Source: Gemmatimonadota bacterium (GTDB taxonomy: Bacteria; Gemmatimonadota; Gemmatimonadetes; JACCXV01; JAHWKZ01). From it: DNA of 5,346 nucleotides. Under the pieces are notes generated by a model. The model worked only from the letters and a program-made list of their open reading frames with translations. It was not told where the DNA came from and did not search any database. Both the position numbers and the translations under genes were made by a program. Positions within the stretch are counted from its first letter, which is position 1. The number at the start of each line of letters is the position of its first letter. Location: assembly GCA_030641505.1 (NCBI GenBank), contig DAOWHI010000288.1:1-5346 (forward strand), in the 5' to 3' direction. Positions 1 to 4,901 of this stretch are shown one piece after another.

Positions 1-65
1 GGCGTCGGGGTCGCGTAGGCGTAGCAGCGGTCCTCGCGAACCAGGATCAGCTATAGCTGTTGTTC
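1..65 (-). pseudogene. continuation of E1 alpha beyond the stop, with a second in-frame stop
   Basis: Reading on in the E1 alpha frame past the TGA at 66-68 gives E-Q-Q-L, then TAG (51-53), then L-I-L-V-R-E-D-R-C-Y-A-Y-A-T-P-T to the window edge. This matches the expected family pattern (Q-K-L-P-x-x-x-V-x-E-N-N-x-Y-A-Y-S-T-P) with no gap: 28 residues separate GDG from the YAYATP block, as in known E1 alpha proteins. The second TAG sits where a conserved proline is expected. The Mg-binding Asn-Asn pair is replaced by Asp-Arg. The gene runs off the window, so what lies further on is unknown. It may be a decaying gene or poor sequence near a contig end. Confidence 0.6.
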
Positions 66-608
66 TCACACTTGGTTCCACCCTTCGTGCGCGGCGCCGG
101 TTGAGAAGCCCCCGTCACCGATGTATGCCATGCACACGCGGTCCTCGTTTCGAATGCGAGCAGCCAACGCGACCCCGGCGATTACCGAGATCATGTCACC
201 GAGCATCGAGACCGGACCGACAAAGCCGTGCTCGAGATCGCCAAAGTGGACGTTCAAGTCCTTACCACCAGAGGGACCGGTTCCCTTCGCCATGTACTGT
301 TTCAGGATGTCTACCGGTCGAACACCCATGACGAGGATCGATCCCAGATTGCGAATCAGCGGCGTCAGGTAGTCACCATCCCTGAGCGCGTAGGCGGTGC
401 CCACCGACTCCGCCTCCTGACCTAATGAGCGATAGACACCGCCCACCACCCGACCTTGTCGATACAAGTTGACGAGCCGCTCCTCGAGCTCGCGGTTGAG
501 CAGCATATACCAGTAGAGGTCGAGGTGTTGTGTTCGATCGATGGCGAGGTCGTCGGGGACGACGATCTCCAGGGTCTCGCTGGCAACGGTAATCGAGTCA
601 GGGAGCAT
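66..608 (-). CDS. 2-oxoacid dehydrogenase E1 component, alpha subunit (pyruvate dehydrogenase type), interrupted by a stop
   Basis: This is the N-terminal half of a thiamine-diphosphate-dependent E1 alpha subunit, which with E1 beta decarboxylates a 2-oxoacid and passes the acyl group to E2. Visible family blocks are GVYRSLGQEAESVG (residues 57-70), PSGGKDLNVHFGD (112-124, the usual PTGGKGGSMH-like region), GFVGPVSMLGDMISVIAGVALA (129-149) and the start of the ThDP/Mg motif, GDGG (164-167), followed by HEGWNQ. The family is usually about 330-380 residues, but here TGA stops the frame after 180. The next 22 codons in the same frame still look like E1 alpha, so the gene looks broken, not naturally short. 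The ATG lies one base after the stop of the upstream lipoprotein gene, with GGGAG (613-617) four bases before it, so translation is probably coupled. The substrate (pyruvate, acetoin or branched-chain oxoacids; pdhA, acoA or bkdA type) cannot be decided from this part. The family is certain; the intactness is doubtful. Confidence 0.88.
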   Translation of the reverse strand: MLPDSITVASETLEIVVPDDLAIDRTQHLDLYWYMLLNRELEERLVNLYRQGRVVGGVYRSLGQEAESVGTAYALRDGDYLTPLIRNLGSILVMGVRPVDILKQYMAKGTGPSGGKDLNVHFGDLEHGFVGPVSMLGDMISVIAGVALAARIRNEDRVCMAYIGDGGFSTGAAHEGWNQV

Positions 609-609
609 A

Positions 610-978
610 CTACTCCCGGTATATCAGGAACCGAGCCGAGTCGGCGCCCGGGAACTCGATCACGCGGACGGCGTAGGGTGCCAGTCGAACCGCGTTCGAC
701 AGATCCGTCTGGCGGACCACCTTGACTCTCTCCCGAACTTCTTCCCCGCTCGCATTCTTCAGCTCGATGGTGACGAACGCGACTCGATTGCCGGGTTCGT
801 AGACCGGCATCCCCACGAGCAGGCTGCCACCATCGACCTCGACACTGTCCCCGACACGGAGAAAGATCTCCTCCTGCCAGACGTCGGGTCCGGGACTACG
901 CTCCCCTTGTGATCGCGGGCAGGCAGCCCCGAGCATCAACACCGCGAGACAACTCGCCGCGAGGCCTCGCAATATCAT
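610..978 (-). CDS. small predicted lipoprotein or secreted protein of unknown function
   Basis: A 122-residue protein that I do not recognise. Residues 1-20 form an export signal: basic MILR, a hydrophobic core (LAASCLAVLMLG), then A-A-C with Cys20 as the likely lipidation site. The -3 residue is Gly where Leu is usual, so the lipobox is imperfect. After a short Gly/Pro/Ser-rich linker (21-31) the mature part alternates hydrophobic and polar residues (IFLRVGDSVEV, VAFVTIEL, RVKVVRQ, AVRVIEF, RFLIYRE), which suggests an all-beta domain. Start choice: an ATG 57 bases further upstream exists, but the one at 978 overlaps the symporter stop as ATGA. It also has a strong ribosome site, AGGAAGG (986-992), seven bases away, and places the signal peptide at the N-terminus. 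The gene lies between the symporter and E1 alpha genes with almost no spacing, so it is co-transcribed. A role with the transporter is possible but not shown. Confidence 0.8.
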   Translation of the reverse strand: MILRGLAASCLAVLMLGAACPRSQGERSPGPDVWQEEIFLRVGDSVEVDGGSLLVGMPVYEPGNRVAFVTIELKNASGEEVRERVKVVRQTDLSNAVRLAPYAVRVIEFPGADSARFLIYRE

Positions 979-2717
979 CGCTTCGCCTTCCTCTCTTCGC
1001 GCAGACGCTTGTGCACTTCGTAGTTCTCGCGCCACGGCTGGCGATCGAAGTAACTCCGAGTCGCATTACGGACCCGAGGTGACAGCAAGAAGATCCCCAG
1101 CAGGTTCGGGAGAATAACGATCCCCAGGAAAACGTCGCCCATCGCCCAGATGGCCGCCAGTGGGGCGACCGCACCCACAAAGTGCATCGTCACGAATACC
1201 ATCTTGTAGGGCAGGACCGCCTTGGTGCCAAACAGGTAAAAAACGCATCGATCGCCATAGTAGCTCCAGCTTATCGCCGTGGAGATCGCGAAAAGCAGCA
1301 CGCTGACGAGAACGATCAACCCACCCCAGGATCCGGGCAGCCCACGCTCGAAGCCAAGTTGAGTGAGTGGCGCCGCGCTCTCCACCGCCGGACCGTGGAG
1401 CGAGGAGTATGTAGAGCCATCAACCGCAGTGGCGATCGCTGAGCCAGGATCCACGCGACCGGTGAATGGGTCGGTCATCTCAGGGTCGGTGTAAAACTCC
1501 CACACAGCCACCTCGTGCCAAGCGATCATCGCCTGACCCGTCGTGGCAACCGGCCGACCGTCCTCGATCAGGACCTCGGTCGGCGCACCGACACCCTCGA
1601 AGCCGCCATCCTCACTCTGGGAGACGTACGATAGATCGCCTCCCGAGAGTGCAATCTCGGTGGGCACGACCTCGTTCCAAACGCCGGTCGTGATGATCAC
1701 CAGCGCGGTCATCGAGCAGATGACGATCGTGTCGATAAACGGCTCGAGTAATGCTACGACGCCCTCTGACACCGGCTCATCGGTTTTGGCAGCAGCGTGA
1801 GCGATCGGAGCTGAGCCCTGACCGGCTTCGTTGCTGAACAGACCTCGACGAACACCCCACATCATCGTGACCAGAAACGCGCCCACTCCGGTCCCGGCTA
1901 CCCCTGCTGTCGGATTGAACGCCTCGGTCAAGATGAGCTTGAGGCCCGGCAGGATCTCACCAGCGTTCGCGAGCAGGATAATCAACGCCCCGGTGACGTA
2001 GATCGCCGCCATGACCGGGGCCATAATGCCGGTCACTTTTCCGATTCGGGTGATCCCACCGATGATCACCATTGCTACGATCGCTGCAGTCACCAACCCG
2101 GTGATCCATACGGGGATGCCGTAGGTCGTGAGCATCGTGTCTGCAACGGTGTTGGCCTGAATCGCGTTGCCGGTGAAGAACGCCGTGATCGCCAGAATCG
2201 CCGCGAAGAACACCGCCAACGGTTTCCACTTCGAGCCCAGTCCGCGTTCGATGTAGTACATCGGACCGCCGGCCACCGTGCCCTCCCACTTGTGAGCATC
2301 CAAATCCGGCGCCGTGACCGATCGGAACTTCTGGGCCAGGGTGACCTCGGTGTACTTGGTTGCCATGCCCAGGAACGCCGTAACCCACATCCAGAAGACC
2401 GCTCCGGGTCCACCGAAATGGATGGCGATCGCAACGCCGGCGATGTTGCCTATCCCAACAGTGGCAGATAGTGCGGTAGTAAGTGCCTGGAAGTGCGAGA
2501 CGTCACCGGGCTCGTTCGGATCGTCGTATCGGCCGCTGGTCACCGCGAACCCGTGACTGAGTCGGCGGACTTGTATGAATCCCAGATAGATCGTCAGGTA
2601 GACCCCAACGCCAAGGAGCGCAATGACGACGAACGGTATCGTCTCGCCCTGAACCGGAATCCCGGACTCCCAAACGATACCCCCGAGCAGGTCGACCAAA
2701 CGTTGAAAGGCTTCCAT
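975..2717 (-). CDS. sodium/amino-acid (alanine) symporter, AGCS family, with a long extracytoplasmic insert
   Basis: Inner-membrane carrier of the alanine/glycine:cation symporter family, which takes up alanine or glycine with Na+. Family signatures in order: TALSATVGIGNIAGVA (81-96), GPGAVFWMWVTAFLGMATKY (103-122), GGPMYYIERGLG (150-161), RGLFSNEAGQGSAPIAHAAA (291-310) with EPFIDT (325-330), and WSYYGD (484-489). Hydrophobic segments suitable for about ten or eleven membrane helices lie at roughly 28-48, 82-116, 165-185, 203-220, 230-250, 276-288, 328-345, 463-485, 505-525 and 527-545. At 580 residues it is longer than many family members. The excess is mostly a polar, acidic stretch at about 347-450 between two helices, with no hydrophobic segment. 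The C-terminus is strongly basic (RLREERKAKR), as expected for a cytoplasmic tail. The start ATG has AGGAG (2723-2727) five bases upstream and lies 12 bases after ctlX. The true substrate is inferred from the family only. Confidence 0.95.
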   Translation of the reverse strand: MEAFQRLVDLLGGIVWESGIPVQGETIPFVVIALLGVGVYLTIYLGFIQVRRLSHGFAVTSGRYDDPNEPGDVSHFQALTTALSATVGIGNIAGVAIAIHFGGPGAVFWMWVTAFLGMATKYTEVTLAQKFRSVTAPDLDAHKWEGTVAGGPMYYIERGLGSKWKPLAVFFAAILAITAFFTGNAIQANTVADTMLTTYGIPVWITGLVTAAIVAMVIIGGITRIGKVTGIMAPVMAAIYVTGALIILLANAGEILPGLKLILTEAFNPTAGVAGTGVGAFLVTMMWGVRRGLFSNEAGQGSAPIAHAAAKTDEPVSEGVVALLEPFIDTIVICSMTALVIITTGVWNEVVPTEIALSGGDLSYVSQSEDGGFEGVGAPTEVLIEDGRPVATTGQAMIAWHEVAVWEFYTDPEMTDPFTGRVDPGSAIATAVDGSTYSSLHGPAVESAAPLTQLGFERGLPGSWGGLIVLVSVLLFAISTAISWSYYGDRCVFYLFGTKAVLPYKMVFVTMHFVGAVAPLAAIWAMGDVFLGIVILPNLLGIFLLSPRVRNATRSYFDRQPWRENYEVHKRLREERKAKR

Positions 2718-2729
2718 CTACGCTCCTGG

Positions 2730-3623
2730 TCAGTTGAGTTCAGCCAGCATGCAGCGGGCACTACCGCCGCCGTGCTTTTCGATCGTATTCAACGAAACGG
2801 AAACGAAATCGGCGTATTTCTGGATCGTAGATCGCTGCACATCGGTGAACGCCCGACCCGCACGGGTGGAGCCAACCACCAATCGATCACCACGAGAGTT
2901 CTCCAGCTCCAGCACATTCCCGCAGAATTCGTGCATTTGATCAAGCGTGATATCGATCAACTCGCGGCCCGATTCCGCGATTCGCGCGCGCACGTCATCG
3001 CGACTTGGCGGAGCAACAGCTTCAAGGCAGACAACTGCGAAATCCGAGCCTAGACTCAACAACACATTGGTGTGATACACCGTTTTTCCTTCGCGACCAT
3101 GACTCTTGAATAGAACCGGCGTGAAATCAAACAGCCGGCACCATTCGTACACTAGGTCGCTATGCGTCCGCGGCGATTCGCTGGCGTAGACGAGCCGCTC
3201 GCGGTCATCGATCACGAGGCTACCCGTTCCTTCCAGGAACCGGCCCTCCTGCTCCGCCGATGACAGATCGATGATCTCATCGTAGCGAGCGTTCAAATAG
3301 GCCACGATTTCCGGCCTTCTCTCCTGACGGCGGTTCTCGGCTTTGAGCGGATAGAGGACGACTCGTCCTCCATGGTGAGTGCTGAACCAGTTGTTGGGAA
3401 AGGCCGCGTCTGGGGAGCCCTCACGTTCTGCGGCAAAACTGACGACTTCGACATCCCGTCCGATCAAGGCATCGCGGAGCTCGCGAAACTCGGCTCTGGC
3501 ACCGGCCTCGACACTCTCGCGCCAGCCTTCGGCCGCAGCCTGCTGGAAAATGTTATCGCTCTTCGTCTCGGGGTTTGATGCGAACCCGATCGGCTCTACC
3601 ATGAGAACGCCACGCGCCGCCAT
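2730..3623 (-). CDS. ctlX: CtlX-type hydrolase (citrulline utilisation; amidinotransferase/arginine deiminase superfamily)
   Basis: A cytoplasmic enzyme of the guanidino-group-modifying superfamily. The best match from memory is CtlX, reported to hydrolyse citrulline to ornithine, CO2 and ammonia. At 297 residues it has the usual length for that group. Visible landmarks are VLMVEPIGFASNPET (6-20), FPNNWFSTH (75-83) with the substrate-binding acidic/Asn region, EGTGSLVID (131-139), SPRTHSDL (150-157), YHTNVLL (183-189) with catalytic His184, and GGGSARCMLAEL (285-296) with the nucleophile Cys291 near the C-terminus. The Cys/His/acidic set looks complete. Start choice: the ATG at 3621-3623 has GGAG six bases upstream; the next Met (residue 8) has no ribosome site and would cut into the conserved N-terminus. 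It is the first gene of the minus-strand cluster, 12 bases ahead of the symporter gene. Superfamily membership is near certain; the exact substrate (citrulline, arginine or dimethylarginine) is inferred. Confidence 0.9.
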   Translation of the reverse strand: MAARGVLMVEPIGFASNPETKSDNIFQQAAAEGWRESVEAGARAEFRELRDALIGRDVEVVSFAAEREGSPDAAFPNNWFSTHHGGRVVLYPLKAENRRQERRPEIVAYLNARYDEIIDLSSAEQEGRFLEGTGSLVIDDRERLVYASESPRTHSDLVYEWCRLFDFTPVLFKSHGREGKTVYHTNVLLSLGSDFAVVCLEAVAPPSRDDVRARIAESGRELIDITLDQMHEFCGNVLELENSRGDRLVVGSTRAGRAFTDVQRSTIQKYADFVSVSLNTIEKHGGGSARCMLAELN

Positions 3624-3799
3624 GCGGGTCTCCGTCAGTCAGGGGGCTCACCTTCGTCAGCCGGCGGGCGCGAAGATAACGTATCCCGGCGTCTGAAACA
3701 GGGGCGGGAACGGGTGGCACGAGCCCGACACCGCAAGATATCATAAGGTTCTAATCAATCATGCCATGCGACAAACCGTTGATTGAAGGGAAGGGTTCG
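3624..3799. promoter_or_regulatory. divergent intergenic region between ctlX and the DUF302 lipoprotein gene
   Basis: These 176 bases hold the 5' ends of two divergent genes and no convincing ORF. Promoters for both directions should lie here. For the plus strand a plausible sigma-70-like pair is CCGACA (3725-3730) and TCTAAT (3750-3755) with a 19-base spacer. For the minus strand TATGAT (complement of 3740-3745) resembles a -10 box, but I see no good -35, and the leader would be about 110 bases long. A 7-bp inverted repeat (3755-3761 with 3780-3786) lies just before the lipoprotein ribosome site. The box assignments are weak because the host's promoter consensus is unknown. Confidence 0.4.
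3755..3786 (+). repeat. inverted repeat in the 5' leader of the DUF302 lipoprotein gene
   Basis: TCAATCA (3755-3761) is the exact reverse complement of TGATTGA (3780-3786), with 18 bases between. The pair is AT-rich compared with its surroundings. The right arm touches the AAGGG ribosome site (3786-3790), and the left arm abuts the candidate -10 box. It could be an operator or a weak leader hairpin. At seven base pairs chance cannot be excluded. Confidence 0.35.
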
Positions 3800-4357
3800 A
3801 TGCGAAGAACGCTTTGGTGGCTCGGGGTCGCAGCGCCAATCGCTGTCCTTGGCTGCTCTGACACCGGTGACGAAATACGTGAAGCGCCTCCGTCGGCGAC
3901 GGATTCGACCACCGTGGCATCAACGAGCGGCACCACCGCCTTCGGTGACGATGTCGGTCTCCGCGTGTTGGTCAGCGCCAACTCGTTCGAGAAAACGCTG
4001 GCCCGGGCGGAAGCCGCCGTCAACGACGAAGGGTTGGTGATTATCGCACGAGTGGACCATTCTGCAGCCGCTACGAAGGCCGGCCTCGACCTAGCGCCAA
4101 GCACGGTCCTGATCTTCGGACGCGCGGAGGCTGGAACCCCCTTGATCGCGGCCGCGCCAACCGCAGCCATCGATCTGCCAGCAAAGCTGCTTGTCTGGCA
4201 GGAACTGAGCGGCGACGCCGAGGGCATCGTGCGAGTCGCGTTCAACGAACCGGCATACTTGGCGTGGCGACACGAGATCCCAGCCGATACCGAGTCACTG
4301 GATAACGTCGGCGCGGCGGTAGCCCGAATTGCGAGTCAGGCGGTCAAGCCTCGGTAG
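3800..4357 (+). CDS. lipoprotein with a DUF302 domain
   Basis: A 185-residue predicted lipoprotein. It starts with MRRTLWW and a short hydrophobic core, then a clean lipobox V-L-G-C with Cys19. Residues 20-50 are a Ser/Thr/Asp-rich, probably disordered tether. From about residue 55 to 160 it has the pattern of the DUF302 family: SFEKTLARAEAAV (62-74), EGLVIIARVDHSAAATKAGL (77-96), TVLIFGRAEAGTPLIAAAP (102-120), AAIDLPAKLLVWQ (122-134), then the acidic turn and RVAFNEPAYLAWRH (145-158). DUF302 proteins are small alpha/beta domains of unknown biochemical role, so no function is assigned. An ATG 39 bases upstream is in frame but has no ribosome site and would bury the signal peptide. The ATG at 3800 has AAGGG nine bases before it. 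It is the only plus-strand gene, diverges from ctlX and overlaps the cyclophilin gene tail to tail by 14 bases. Confidence 0.85.
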   Translation: MRRTLWWLGVAAPIAVLGCSDTGDEIREAPPSATDSTTVASTSGTTAFGDDVGLRVLVSANSFEKTLARAEAAVNDEGLVIIARVDHSAAATKAGLDLAPSTVLIFGRAEAGTPLIAAAPTAAIDLPAKLLVWQELSGDAEGIVRVAFNEPAYLAWRHEIPADTESLDNVGAAVARIASQAVKPR

Positions 4358-4901
4358 GATTCAAGATTCGAGCGCTGCGGATGTAATCGAGTTTGGGGAA
4401 CTCCCGCTCCAGGTAGGCGTTGCCCTCGGTGTGGATTCGATCTTGCCGGGGGCCGTTCCCCTTCGGAGCTCCTTCTCCGTAGCCGGCGTGCAGCCGATCA
4501 ACGACATCCATCCCGGAAACAACCTTGCCGAGCGGTGCGAAGCCGAGCCCGTCGAGCTGCGAATTGTCACGGTAATTGATGAACAGCTGCGTGGTGCGCG
4601 TACTTGGTCCCGCGTTGGCGAAAGTAAGCGCGCCTCGAGTGTTGCTCGCTGCGACTGGATCGTCGGCGATCCGCGCCTTCCGCCACTTGTCGCTGACACT
4701 CGGGTTCGCTGCGATCCCGAACTGGGCCATGAAACCGTCGATGACACGAAAGAACCGGACACCATCAAAGAACCGCTCAACGACCAACTCGTACAGCCTC
4801 TCAGCCCCGAGCGGAGCCAGCTCGCGACGAACCTGGACCGTGAACGAACCCTTCGTGGTCTCGAATTGAATCGAGTATGTCTCTGGTGATGAGGGGGTCA
4901 G
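4344..4901 (-). CDS. cyclophilin-type peptidyl-prolyl cis-trans isomerase, probable non-canonical CTG start
   Basis: A single-domain cyclophilin that catalyses cis-trans isomerisation of proline peptide bonds. Numbered from the CTG, the fold starts at YSIQFETTKGSFTVQV (9-24), with the active-site block FFRVIDGFMAQFG (50-62) carrying the equivalents of CypA Arg55, Phe60 and Gln63. It continues with FANAGPSTRTTQLFINY (central ANAGP...Q.FI block) and LDGLGFAPLGKVVSGMDVVD. The position of CypA Trp121 is Gln, as in many cyclosporin-insensitive bacterial forms. The tail beyond the core (GYGEGAPKGNGPRQDRI and onward) is typical of one bacterial subgroup. Start: no ATG, GTG or TTG precedes the conserved first strand. 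The first canonical codon is TTG at 4785-4787, 38 residues in, which would delete strand one and helix one. I chose the CTG at 4899-4901, which overlaps the lpdA stop as CTGA. No signal peptide is visible, so it is probably cytoplasmic. Confidence 0.85.
   Translation of the reverse strand: MTPSSPETYSIQFETTKGSFTVQVRRELAPLGAERLYELVVERFFDGVRFFRVIDGFMAQFGIAANPSVSDKWRKARIADDPVAASNTRGALTFANAGPSTRTTQLFINYRDNSQLDGLGFAPLGKVVSGMDVVDRLHAGYGEGAPKGNGPRQDRIHTEGNAYLEREFPKLDYIRSARILNPTEA

Noticed and set aside
51..68. Selenocysteine or stop-codon read-through in E1 alpha
   Set aside because: Two different stops (TGA and TAG) occur within six codons, neither at a position where Sec or Pyl is known in this family.
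541..912. Plus-strand open frame of 123 codons opposite the small lipoprotein gene
   Set aside because: The minus strand has a signal peptide, a strong ribosome site and ATGA coupling; the plus frame has none of these.
979..1035. N-terminal extension of the small lipoprotein to an upstream ATG
   Set aside because: It would put 19 charged residues before the signal peptide and overlap the symporter by 61 bases; the ATGA-coupled ATG with AGGAAGG is far better.
2493..3053. Plus-strand open frame of 186 codons opposite the symporter start and the ctlX end
   Set aside because: It spans the junction of two well-supported minus-strand genes, with no family motif and an unlikely composition.
3715..3732. 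TGGCAC resembling the -24 element of a sigma-54 promoter
   Set aside because: The required GC at the -12 position is missing at the correct spacing.
3553..3744. Minus-strand 63-codon frame in the divergent region
   Set aside because: Most of it overlaps ctlX in another frame, it has an Arg/Pro-rich composition and no ribosome site or homology.
3761..3799. Earlier ATG for the DUF302 lipoprotein
   Set aside because: It has no ribosome site and the extra 13 residues would bury the lipoprotein signal.
4338..4351. Short hairpin AGGC/GCCT at the convergent gene ends as a terminator
   Set aside because: Only four base pairs and no following T-run on either strand.
4329..4889. Plus-strand open frame of 186 codons opposite the cyclophilin gene
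   Set aside because: It lies antisense to a clearly conserved cyclophilin, has no recognisable motif and overlaps the end of the DUF302 gene; it is a mirror of GC-rich coding sequence.
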